From assembly GCF_026241165.1 (NCBI RefSeq), contig NZ_JAPFQN010000002.1, positions 1-64,000 of the forward strand: 64,000 bases of DNA, given 5' to 3'. Positions 1 to 7,342 of this stretch are shown here, piece by piece (within the stretch, counting starts at the first letter, position 1; each line of letters opens with the position of its first letter). The position numbers and the translations under genes were made by a program. Origin of the DNA: Mangrovivirga halotolerans (GTDB lineage Bacteria; Bacteroidota; Bacteroidia; Cytophagales; Cyclobacteriaceae). The notes below the pieces were generated by a model, which was given only the letters and a program-made list of their open reading frames with translations, did not search any database and was not told the DNA's origin.

Positions 1-51
1 GAAGACATTCGCGGTGATGTGGTCAGAAGAGGTGAAGACATCAGAGGATAA
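1..51 (+). CDS. C-terminal end of a repeat-tailed small peptide (partial)
   Basis: Only the last 16 codons and a TAA stop are inside the window; the gene starts to the left. The visible protein ends EDIRG-DVVRRGEDIRG, the same 11-residue repeat that closes the complete peptide at 90-266. Between the last repeat here and its counterpart at 231-263 four bases differ, all in third codon positions, so the peptide is identical. That indicates a translated paralogous tandem pair rather than a chance reading frame. The function is unknown and I recognise no family. By analogy with its neighbour it probably has an N-terminal export signal, but that part is not visible. Confidence 0.7.
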   Translation, partial: EDIRGDVVRRGEDIRG

Positions 52-89
52 TTATTTAATCATTTTTAAACATTCAAATTTTTAACGCT

Positions 90-266
90 ATGAAAAATCT
101 ATACAAAACTTTCGCTATTGCAGCTATCGCAGCTTTAACATTCGCTTGTGAAACTGAAAATGTTGAACCTCAAATCCCTGTCGAAGATGAAAAAGCGGAC
201 GTGGTCAGAAGAGGTGAAGACATTCGCGGTGATGTAGTAAGAAGAGGTGAGGACATCAGAGGGTAA
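90..266 (+). CDS. Small exported lipoprotein-like peptide with DVVRRGEDIRG repeats
   Basis: A 58-codon protein too short for ordinary ORF cut-offs. Residues 1-20 form a Lys-containing, Ala-rich hydrophobic segment ending in Cys20 (ALTFAC). This resembles a lipoprotein signal peptide, although Phe at -2 and Thr at -3 make a weak lipobox. An acidic spacer (ETENVEPQIPVEDEKA) follows, then two perfect copies of the 11-residue unit DVVRRGEDIRG (nt 198-230 and 231-263) run to the stop. The two DNA units differ only synonymously, including CGC versus AGA for Arg, which argues for selection on the peptide. It lies 38 bp after a paralog and 41 bp before another short exported peptide. The region before ATG is A/T-rich without a Shine-Dalgarno. 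Function unknown; possibly a surface peptide or the substrate of a processing system. Confidence 0.72.
   Translation: MKNLYKTFAIAAIAALTFACETENVEPQIPVEDEKADVVRRGEDIRGDVVRRGEDIRG
198..263 (+). repeat. Two tandem 33-bp coding repeats (DVVRRGEDIRG)
   Basis: Units 198-230 and 231-263 encode the same 11 residues with only synonymous base changes. A third copy lies at 16-48 and the end of a fourth at 1-15, in the truncated paralog at the window edge. The array is defined at protein level. Confidence 0.85.
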
Positions 267-307
267 TCATTAAGCAAAAAAACACTTTATATAAAAAAAT
301 AAGAATC

Positions 308-475
308 ATGAAAAAATTAATAGCAACATTATCAGCAGCAGGAATCATTATTTCAATCACAGCATTTACATTAAATGGTGATGGGAATAATCAAATAAAT
401 AAGGAAACAGCCTATGAAATGGAAGTAGTTACTACCAATCTGGCTACAGACAGAATAGAAGCAGACTTCAGATAA
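308..475 (+). CDS. Small exported peptide of unknown function
   Basis: A 55-residue ORF with an ATG preceded by an A-rich tract (AAAAAAATAAGAATC), typical of Bacteroidota starts. Residues 1-22 are a good signal-peptide-like segment: MKK, then an Ala/Ile/Leu-rich core ending ITAFT. There is no Cys, so it would be secreted or anchored rather than lipidated. The remaining 33 residues are polar and end ATDRIEADFR. It does not carry the DVVRRGEDIRG unit but sits 41 bp downstream of the peptide that does, in the same orientation, so the peptides may share a transcript. I do not recognise the family. It is supported by signal-like composition, an in-frame stop and position, not by homology. Confidence 0.55.
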   Translation: MKKLIATLSAAGIIISITAFTLNGDGNNQINKETAYEMEVVTTNLATDRIEADFR

Positions 476-553
476 ATAACATCCTGAGAGTCAGATTAAT
501 TTTGGTCACAATTAATTAACAGATAATAACAAGTTTTATACGATCTGTTTGTG

Positions 554-561
554 TAATTTTG
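554..561 (+). promoter_or_regulatory. Putative -7 promoter box of typA
   Basis: TAATTTTG matches the Bacteroidota -7 consensus TAnnTTTG, 19 bp before the typA ATG. Followed by GCGCCC; no clear -33 TTTG is visible. Confidence 0.5.
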
Positions 562-580
562 CGCCCAAATTAAATGGCAT

Positions 581-2389
581 ATGCAGGAAATTAGAAATGT
601 GGCGATCATTGCCCACGTTGACCATGGTAAAACAACATTGGTTGACAAAATTATTTATGCGAGTAAATTATTTCGCGACAATGAAGAATCAGGTGAACTG
701 ATTCTAGACAATAATGATTTGGAAAGAGAGCGAGGAATTACAATTCTTTCCAAAAATGTATCTGTTAAGTATAAAGATGTAAAAATAAATATCATTGATA
801 CTCCAGGTCACGCCGATTTTGGTGGTGAAGTAGAGCGAGTATTAAAAATGGCTGATGGTGTTTTACTTTTAGTCGATGCTTTTGAGGGACCGATGCCTCA
901 GACCAGATTTGTATTAGATAAAGCAATAAAACTTGGTTTAAAACCAATTGTTGTAATAAATAAGGTTGACAAACCTAACTGCCGTCCTGATGAAGTTCAC
1001 GAACAGGTTTTCGATCTGATGTTTAATCTTGATGCAACTGAAGAGCAGTTGGACTTCCCGACCATCTATGGTTCTTCGAAAGAGGGCTGGATGAGTACAG
1101 ACTGGCAAAAACCAACGAATGAAATAACTCCGTTATTGGATGCTATATTAGAATTTATTCCACCAGCGCCTAAAAATGAGGGTACTCCTCAAATGCAGAT
1201 TACTTCTTTGGACTTTAGTTCATTCACAGGTAGAATAGCAATTGGTAGAATCTACCGTGGAATGATCGAAGAAGGTAAGCAATATGGCCTTTGCAAAAAA
1301 GATGGTACTGTTAAGAAAGTAAAAGTAAAAGAAATCCAGGTTTTTGAAGGACTCGGAAGACAAAAGACTGACAAAGTTGAAAGTGGTGATATCTGCGCCC
1401 TAGTAGGTATCGAAGGTTTTGATATTGGAGATACTTTAACAGATATTGAAAATCCTGAACCCCTTCCACGTATTGCCATAGACGAACCTACTATGAGTAT
1501 GTTGTTTACTATCAACAACTCTCCTTTCTTCGGGAAAGAAGGTAAATTCGTTACTTCAAGGCACCTGAGAGACAGACTATTTAAAGAGACTGAAAAGAAC
1601 CTTGCTTTAAGAATTCAGGAAACCGCAAGTGAAGATAAATTTATTGTTTACGGTCGTGGTGTTCTTCATTTATCTGTTCTCATCGAAACTATGAGAAGAG
1701 AAGGGTACGAGTTACAGGTTGGTCAGCCACAGGTACTATATAAAGAAATAGATGGTGTAAAGCACGAGCCTATAGAATCATTGGTGGTAGACGTACCTGA
1801 AACTTCTTCGGGTAAAGTAATTGAACTTGCTACTCAAAGAAAAGGTGAGTTAGTAGTTATGGAGCCTAAGGGAGATCTGCAACACTTAGAGTTTATCATA
1901 CCTTCAAGAGGATTGATAGGACTTAGAAACCAGGTTTTAACAGCCACAGCTGGTGAAGCCATTATGACGCACCGATATAAAGGATATGAACCTTTTAAAG
2001 GTTCAATCCCTGGAAGAATAAACGGATCAATTATCAGTATGGATGCAGGTCCTTGTACTGCATACTCTATTGATAAATTACAGGATAGAGGAACATTTTT
2101 CATAGCACCAGGAGATGAGCTATACGCAGGCCAGGTAATAGGAGAGCATTCTCGAGATAACGACCTGGTAGTAAATGTACAAAAAGGCAAAAAATTAAGT
2201 AACGTCAGAGCTTCAGGTTCGGATGAAAGTGTAAAAATTGCTCCTCCGAAAAAGTTTAGTCTTGAAGAAGCATTAGAATATATTCAAAAGGATGAATATC
2301 TTGAAGTTACTCCTGAAAATATGAGAATGCGAAAGATCTATCTTGACGAAAACGAAAGAAAACGAATGAGTCAAAAACAAGATCAATAA
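581..2389 (+). CDS. typA: Ribosome-associated GTPase TypA/BipA
   Basis: TypA/BipA is a translational GTPase of the EF-G family that binds the ribosome and assists assembly and stress adaptation. The 602-residue length is normal. Visible G motifs are G1 AHVDHGKTTL (residues 11-20), the switch-I region around RERGITI (50-56), G3 DTPGHADF (73-80) and G4 NKVD (127-130). Further on, EF-G-like domain V and the BipA-specific C-terminal region (GRINGSIISMDAG and beyond) are complete. The ATG at 581 lies 19 bp after a TAnnTTTG box and an intrinsic terminator follows the stop directly, so the gene is probably monocistronic. It is unlikely to be LepA, because the C-terminal domain and the motif around SRGLIGLRN are of BipA type. 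Confidence 0.95.
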   Translation: MQEIRNVAIIAHVDHGKTTLVDKIIYASKLFRDNEESGELILDNNDLERERGITILSKNVSVKYKDVKINIIDTPGHADFGGEVERVLKMADGVLLLVDAFEGPMPQTRFVLDKAIKLGLKPIVVINKVDKPNCRPDEVHEQVFDLMFNLDATEEQLDFPTIYGSSKEGWMSTDWQKPTNEITPLLDAILEFIPPAPKNEGTPQMQITSLDFSSFTGRIAIGRIYRGMIEEGKQYGLCKKDGTVKKVKVKEIQVFEGLGRQKTDKVESGDICALVGIEGFDIGDTLTDIENPEPLPRIAIDEPTMSMLFTINNSPFFGKEGKFVTSRHLRDRLFKETEKNLALRIQETASEDKFIVYGRGVLHLSVLIETMRREGYELQVGQPQVLYKEIDGVKHEPIESLVVDVPETSSGKVIELATQRKGELVVMEPKGDLQHLEFIIPSRGLIGLRNQVLTATAGEAIMTHRYKGYEPFKGSIPGRINGSIISMDAGPCTAYSIDKLQDRGTFFIAPGDELYAGQVIGEHSRDNDLVVNVQKGKKLSNVRASGSDESVKIAPPKKFSLEEALEYIQKDEYLEVTPENMRMRKIYLDENERKRMSQKQDQ

Positions 2390-2410
2390 AAAATAAGCAT
2401 AAAAACAAAA

Positions 2411-2437
2411 AGCTGTCCAGGAGGACAGCTTTTTTTA
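2411..2437 (+). terminator. Intrinsic terminator after typA
   Basis: Perfect 8-bp stem AGCTGTCC/GGACAGCT (2411-2418 with 2423-2430), 4-nt loop, then seven T. Confidence 0.9.
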
Positions 2438-2966
2438 CCACTACACACGATCAACAATTTCAAGTGACTCAACACTTGATTGTTTTCTTAAACCAAATAA
2501 TAAACACTATTTACTTCTTAATTATAAAACAGTGATTTACAATCTTTTATTGTTCTCTCTGTTCATTAATATTAACGCAATATAATTATTCTAGGTTATA
2601 AGTAGTGTCACACCCGATGTACTATTTGAAAGTTATTATTGAATATTTTCAAGTTTATATATAAATTTTAAGCCTATAAAATAATTGTAATTATCATACA
2701 CGGCACCTAATCTACTCATTTACAGAAAAATAAAAAACGGATTAAATTGAAGTTTAAATCCTAATTTTTGAACTGAAAAAGAATAATCCAGGCTAATAAT
2801 ATTAGCATTAAAACTTAATAACTTTGTACAAATCCAAGAAAGAACTAAAGTTCAAATTATTGGAATATATTCAGAGCCAGAAGTTTTTTATCTGCAAGAT
2901 AATTTTTTTTTTAGGAGATAAATAAATTTTTATACAGTGTAAGGTTTTAATTATTTGAATTTAAAA
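2438..2966. other. Gene-free intergenic stretch between convergent genes
   Basis: About 530 bp, very AT-rich, without any convincing ORF on either strand. It holds a TAnnTTTG-type box (TAACTTTG, 2819-2826) and, about 60 bp on, a short AT-rich hairpin followed by ten T (2888-2912). Together these could delimit a small RNA, but the evidence is weak. Otherwise nothing recognisable. Confidence 0.6.
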
Positions 2967-2996
2967 ATTAAAAAAGGGTCGCAATTGGACCCTTTT
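2967..2996 (-). terminator. Intrinsic terminator of the SDR gene
   Basis: Stem AAAAGGGTC/GACCCTTTT (2972-2980 with 2988-2996), 7-nt loop. The T-run is on the minus strand downstream of the gene at 3021; it may also act on + transcripts. Confidence 0.85.
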
Positions 2997-3020
2997 AATT
3001 TTCAAAAATTTTAAGTGAAA

Positions 3021-3887
3021 TTACTTCTTCCTCATTTGTTCGAGCATATCCCACATTTCAGGAGTTACTTCCTCAAGCATATTAAATTGTCCTGCTCCTT
3101 TCAACCATTCTCCACCATCAATTGTAATTACATCTCCATTAACATAAGCTGAATAATCGGACATTAAATAAGCAGCAAGGTTAGCAAGTTCCTGATGTTC
3201 TCCATGTCTACCAACCGGAACTTTATTTTTCATGCTGAATTTTTCTGCAAGATCTCCTGGCAGCAATCTTTCCCACGCACCTTTTGTAGGAAACGGCCCG
3301 GGAGCTATGGCATTTGTTCTGATATTATATTTTGCCCATTCAACTGCTAGCGATCTGGTCAATGCTAAAACCCCCGCTTTAGCACATGCTGATGGAACGG
3401 TATAGCCAGTACCAGTCCAGGCGTATGTGGTAACAATATTTAAAAACACTCCGGGATTCTCATCATCTATCCATTTTTTTCCCATCGCTAAAGTGCAGTT
3501 GTAAGTACCTCTTAAGACTATATCAACCACAGTATCAAACGCTCGGTGTGAAAGCCTTTCTGTTGGAGAAATAAAGTTACCAGCAGCATTATTTAAAAAC
3601 CCATCAATCTTACCAAAATGATCAGTAGCATCGTTAATAACCTTCTCAACTTGCTCGTATTCTCTCACATCACAAGATAGAGGAAGAACCTTTCCACCAG
3701 TTTCCTCTTCAAGTTCTTTAGCTGATTCCTTAAGAACATCTAATTTCCTACTGGTTATAACAAGGTTTGCACCTAATTCAAGAAAATACTTTCCCATTGA
3801 TCTACCCAAACCGGTTCCTCCGCCAGTAATTACAATGGTTTTGCCTTTTAAAGCATCTTCTTTTAACATTCCTTCGGTATATTTCAT
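3021..3887 (-). CDS. SDR-family 2,4-dienoyl-CoA reductase-like oxidoreductase
   Basis: Predicted NADPH-dependent reductase of unsaturated fatty acyl-CoAs in beta-oxidation. The 288-residue protein has a Rossmann cofactor motif TGGGTGLG (21-28), NNAAG (99-103) and the block NFISPTERLS that closely resembles mitochondrial dienoyl-CoA reductase (DECR1). It also has the DECR-like active-site arrangement TTYA...PSACAKAG, with Tyr155, Ser166 and Lys170, and the C-terminal IDGGEW block. This fits DECR-type SDRs better than FabG, whose catalytic motif is YxxxK. The ATG at 3887 is used; Met7 is an alternative. It stands alone between a divergent OmpA-like gene and a terminator. Substrate specificity is inferred from resemblance to the family. 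Confidence 0.85.
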   Translation of the reverse strand: MKYTEGMLKEDALKGKTIVITGGGTGLGRSMGKYFLELGANLVITSRKLDVLKESAKELEEETGGKVLPLSCDVREYEQVEKVINDATDHFGKIDGFLNNAAGNFISPTERLSHRAFDTVVDIVLRGTYNCTLAMGKKWIDDENPGVFLNIVTTYAWTGTGYTVPSACAKAGVLALTRSLAVEWAKYNIRTNAIAPGPFPTKGAWERLLPGDLAEKFSMKNKVPVGRHGEHQELANLAAYLMSDYSAYVNGDVITIDGGEWLKGAGQFNMLEEVTPEMWDMLEQMRKK

Positions 3888-3963
3888 TGTTTTTGATGGT
3901 TTATTGACAATATTTTGGTTTTAATTGCGCTCAATATACAAAATCAAACCAACTTTAGTACCT

Positions 3964-4803
3964 ATGAAAATATATTACTTTTTGATATTAATCATGCTTT
4001 CCAGTTGTGTAGTTTCTAAGAAGAGGCATGATGAGGCTTTAGTTGAAAACTCAAGACTATTTGCTGAAAATGCTGCATTAAAAGATTACAAAAAGGCTTT
4101 AAGTCAAAAAAATCAATTTTTGGAATCACAAAATGATTCACTACGATCTGAATTGCAGCAAACAAAATCAAGTTTGACAAGTAGCTTATCAGATAAACAT
4201 AAGCAACTTGTAGAAAAGGAAAACAAACTAGATTCAGCGATCAAGGTTAATGAAAAACTTTCCTCTGACCTCAACAATAGAATTGCAAAAATTCAGGAAT
4301 TAGAAGCCTTGATAGAAGAAAAAAATGCTGCAGTAGAAAAGATCAGAAATATTGTAAGTAAAGCACTTTTAAATTTTAAAGAGAACGATCTGACAGTCAG
4401 TATTAAAGAAGGTAAGGTTTACGTATCCTTATCAGAACAATTATTATTCAAATCAGGTAGCAAAGAAATTGATCCTAAGGGTAAAAAGGCGCTTAATCAA
4501 TTAGCAGAAGCAATAAGTACACAAGAAGACATAAATATTATGGTTGAAGGGCATACTGACAATGTACCGATCAGTGCTCAAAGCAAATACATGAGTGATA
4601 ATTGGGATCTATCAGTAATGAGAGCTACTGAGGTTGTTCGAACCCTTATCAAAAACGGCATAGACCCAAAATTAATCATTGCTTCAGGAAGAGGTGAACA
4701 TCACCCGGTCTCAAGTAATGAAAACGCTCAAGGCAGATCAAAAAACAGAAGAACGGAGATCATTTTAACTCCAAATCTTGATGAATTATATCAAATATTA
4801 TAA
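3964..4803 (+). CDS. OmpA-family peptidoglycan-associated lipoprotein with coiled coil
   Basis: Begins MKIYYFLILIMLSSC, a lipoprotein signal with lipobox LSSC, so the ATG at 3964 is preferred over an in-frame upstream start at 3925 that would bury the signal. Of 279 residues, about 20-135 form a long coiled coil rich in Lys/Glu/Ser and heptads. The C-terminal ~140 residues are an OmpA/MotB peptidoglycan-binding domain: LLFKSGSKEIDPKGK, then VEGHTDNVPI, then the helix ending in GRSKNRRTEI, where the Asp and Arg that bind diaminopimelate are present. The likely role is to tether the outer membrane to peptidoglycan. A bidirectional terminator follows immediately. Confidence 0.85.
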   Translation: MKIYYFLILIMLSSCVVSKKRHDEALVENSRLFAENAALKDYKKALSQKNQFLESQNDSLRSELQQTKSSLTSSLSDKHKQLVEKENKLDSAIKVNEKLSSDLNNRIAKIQELEALIEEKNAAVEKIRNIVSKALLNFKENDLTVSIKEGKVYVSLSEQLLFKSGSKEIDPKGKKALNQLAEAISTQEDINIMVEGHTDNVPISAQSKYMSDNWDLSVMRATEVVRTLIKNGIDPKLIIASGRGEHHPVSSNENAQGRSKNRRTEIILTPNLDELYQIL

Positions 4804-4804
4804 A

Positions 4805-4835
4805 AAAAAGCCCGGTTTAAAATTCCGGGCTTTTT
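4805..4835. terminator. Bidirectional terminator between OmpA-like gene and hutI
   Basis: Perfect 11-bp stem AAAAAGCCCGG/CCGGGCTTTTT (4805-4815 with 4825-4835), 9-nt loop. T-runs on both strands serve both convergent genes. Confidence 0.92.
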
Positions 4836-4837
4836 GA

Positions 4838-6085
4838 CTAAAATTCATTTTGAATCACTTTCTGTCCTTTTATATATAATTTATGGATATGATTATGCGC
4901 GTAATTATACGGTATAAAATCTAAGGAAGGAATTTTATTGGTGATAATAAAATCAGCCTGTTTGCCTTTTGCAATACTTCCTACCTTATCAGACATTTCA
5001 AGTGCTGCTGCCGCATTGATTGTTGAAGCATTAATAGCTTCTTCAGGAGTCATGCGCATCTGTACACAAGCCAGAGACATCATGAAATTCATATTTCCGG
5101 TTGGGGAACTCCCGGGATTAAAATCTGTAGCAAGGCATACTGGCAATCCTGCCTCAATCATATCTCTTGCCGGAGGATAAGAAGTACGTATAAAAAATGC
5201 TGCACCAGGTAAAAGTGTGGGTATCGTATTACTTCCTTTTAAAACTTCAATCTCTTCAGCTCCACTGGATTCCAGATGATCTACACTTATAGCCCCACAT
5301 TTGACTCCAACCTGTACACCTCCTGAGAAATTCAGTTGATTAGCATGTACCTTTGGTTTTAGACCGTATTCCTGTGCTGCCAAAAGCACTTTTTCTGTTT
5401 CATCTTGAGAAAAGAACCCTTCTTCACAAAAAACATCACAATATTCCGCCAATTTCTCCTCAGCAACCTGTGGAATCATCTCCTTAATTACCAAGTCAAG
5501 ATATTCTTCCTTATTCATATCTTTTGGAACAGCATGGGCTCCGAGAAAGGTTGTCTTAACATTTAATGGTGTCTCCTCTCCTATTCTTTTGGCAACGCGG
5601 AGCATTTTGACTTCGTCCTTCAATGTTAAACCATAACCACTTTTTATCTCAACAGTACCTGTACCCATCGACATGATCTGATTTGCTCTGACAAGAGTTT
5701 GTTCAAACAAATCGTCATCAGAAGTTGCTTGAAGTCGCTTAGCACTATTAAGTATGCCCCCACCACGACGAGCTATTTCTGCATAACTAAGGCCATTTAT
5801 TTTATCAACAAATTCGGATTCTCTGGTTCCGGCAAATACTAAGTGGGTATGAGAATCTACCCAGGCTGGAAGAACAATTCTACCAGTTGCATCTACTTCT
5901 TCTATTTCCGACAGTTCTGCAGGAAAGTCTTTCATCTCTCCAAAATTTTCTATGATGCCATCTTTAACATGCATCCAGGCATTTTCTATTGTCGGGACAG
6001 ATTTTATATCTTCACCAGAAACAGTTTTTCTTATATTTTCTTCAACCTGAGCTAAAGTTTTTATGTTTTTTACTACTAATTCCAT
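4838..6085 (-). CDS. hutI: Imidazolonepropionase
   Basis: Hydrolyses 4-imidazolone-5-propanoate to N-formimidoyl-L-glutamate, the third step of histidine degradation. The 415-residue amidohydrolase-fold protein has the metal-binding HTH motif (His79, His81) within DSHTHLVFAGTRESEF, the block EIKSGYGL, KVHANQLNFSGG, and the late ATDFNPGSSP motif carrying the catalytic Asp. All are characteristic of HutI. No hutH, hutU or formiminoglutamase gene lies nearby, so the pathway is dispersed in this genome. A terminator for the upstream gene sits only about 15 bp before its ATG, leaving little room for a promoter; transcription may depend on readthrough. Confidence 0.93.
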   Translation of the reverse strand: MELVVKNIKTLAQVEENIRKTVSGEDIKSVPTIENAWMHVKDGIIENFGEMKDFPAELSEIEEVDATGRIVLPAWVDSHTHLVFAGTRESEFVDKINGLSYAEIARRGGGILNSAKRLQATSDDDLFEQTLVRANQIMSMGTGTVEIKSGYGLTLKDEVKMLRVAKRIGEETPLNVKTTFLGAHAVPKDMNKEEYLDLVIKEMIPQVAEEKLAEYCDVFCEEGFFSQDETEKVLLAAQEYGLKPKVHANQLNFSGGVQVGVKCGAISVDHLESSGAEEIEVLKGSNTIPTLLPGAAFFIRTSYPPARDMIEAGLPVCLATDFNPGSSPTGNMNFMMSLACVQMRMTPEEAINASTINAAAALEMSDKVGSIAKGKQADFIITNKIPSLDFIPYNYAHNHIHKLYIKGQKVIQNEF

Positions 6086-6099
6086 GATGTAAAAATAAA

Positions 6100-6123
6100 A
6101 AAAGGGACCCGAAAGTCCCTTTT
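6100..6123 (-). terminator. Intrinsic terminator of the 6146-7147 gene
   Basis: Stem AAAAGGGAC/GTCCCTTTT (6100-6108 with 6115-6123), 6-nt loop, minus-strand T-run. It lies between that gene and the hutI start. Confidence 0.85.
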
Positions 6124-6145
6124 ATATGTTAATAATGTCAAAATA

Positions 6146-7147
6146 TCATTTTCCAAATGCTTCCCTTGTGTTTTCAAGTTTTGTTGCAAATACAGGGAAA
6201 CTGATTTTTCCTAAAATATAGAATCCTTGAGTTTTAACTGTTGGTCTGAGTCCGGTTTCAATATTGTAACTCCATCCCCATGTTCTATTGAATTTCCCCT
6301 GGATTCCAGCTCTGAATCCGAATTTAGTCAATTCGATATTGTCAGAACTATAAATCTCGCCATTATAGAAAACATCTTCTACCCGTAATCCCGGAGCATA
6401 AATAAGATCTAAGTAAGTTGTAAACATCAGGTCATTAATCAGCACTCCAAAACTTCGATCCGGATCAACTGCAATATTTTTATACCAGGACATAGATCCT
6501 CCCAGGTAAATTGCATAGCTACTCATATTAGAATAGACCTTTGCATCATTCGGAAAAGGCTCACCTGATGGAGAGCTCATTGTCGTACCCTGATTTTTCA
6601 TTGCTCGATCCAGATCTACTGATGAATCGTAATATATACCCCCTAATCTGGCACCGTAGATTTTTCTTACCTTGCTGGGAATTTTAATAAGTTCGGGAGT
6701 AGATGCTGCCCATTTATTATTTTTTCTATATCTGTCAGAATAAAGAACGATCTTAGTTTCTGAATCTGATTCAAAATCCTTGATATGATAAGTAACACCC
6801 GCCTCGTAATAATTTAATATGTTCCAGGGCGATTCAATATTCGTATTTACTGTTGAATTTTTTACTGCTGCATCCCTTGTAAGATCAAATGCCTGTCCAT
6901 ATGCTTTTCTAGCAGATGCCCTGATCTGAAGTTTATCTTCTAACAGATACTCAACTTCCAGCCCAAATCCTATATTAGTATTTGTGCTCCAAACCTCTCC
7001 ATAAAGTGGTTGAAAATGAATAAATAACTTTTTCGTATCATAGGGGTCATCGTATAACTCTTTATAAGTTACAGTTTTACCCTGCCCAAATACGTTTACC
7101 GCTCCGGCGATAAAGATTATTAAAAAAGTGAAAAGACGTTTGACCAC
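6146..7147 (-). CDS. Predicted outer-membrane beta-barrel protein, unknown function
   Basis: A 333-residue protein starting at GTG (7147) with a clear signal peptide, VKRLFTFLIIFIAGAVNVFG, cut before QGKTVT. The mature part is rich in aromatic residues and alternating polar/hydrophobic strands (for example FGLEVEYLLEDKLQIRASARKAYG and SYAIYLGGSMSWYKN) and ends in a strand-like segment, as expected of an outer-membrane barrel. I see no named family, TonB box or OmpA domain. It has its own terminator and lies upstream of hutI in the same direction, although the terminator suggests they are separate units. Function cannot be assigned. Confidence 0.6.
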   Translation of the reverse strand: MVKRLFTFLIIFIAGAVNVFGQGKTVTYKELYDDPYDTKKLFIHFQPLYGEVWSTNTNIGFGLEVEYLLEDKLQIRASARKAYGQAFDLTRDAAVKNSTVNTNIESPWNILNYYEAGVTYHIKDFESDSETKIVLYSDRYRKNNKWAASTPELIKIPSKVRKIYGARLGGIYYDSSVDLDRAMKNQGTTMSSPSGEPFPNDAKVYSNMSSYAIYLGGSMSWYKNIAVDPDRSFGVLINDLMFTTYLDLIYAPGLRVEDVFYNGEIYSSDNIELTKFGFRAGIQGKFNRTWGWSYNIETGLRPTVKTQGFYILGKISFPVFATKLENTREAFGK

Positions 7148-7342
7148 AGTATAAAAAAATTTTTACAACGTATAAATATAGTGATATTCGGGAATATTAT
7201 AAAGTATTTAAATATCAATACAATAATACTTATAAATTAATATCTCTTCAACATGATAATTAGTAAATACTATCATAAAGACTTTTGATGTAAGAACTGG
7301 ATTGTAATTTGATTTTTAAAATCATTTCGTATTTTCGCTTCA

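Noticed and set aside
1252-1518. Antisense ORFs within typA and many other shadow ORFs on the opposite strand of large genes
   Set aside because: They lie wholly inside genes with strong family motifs and show no plausible protein features.
4838-6085. hutI as part of a local histidine degradation operon
   Set aside because: No hutH, hutU or hutG-like gene lies within the window around it; neighbours are an OmpA-like lipoprotein and an outer-membrane protein.
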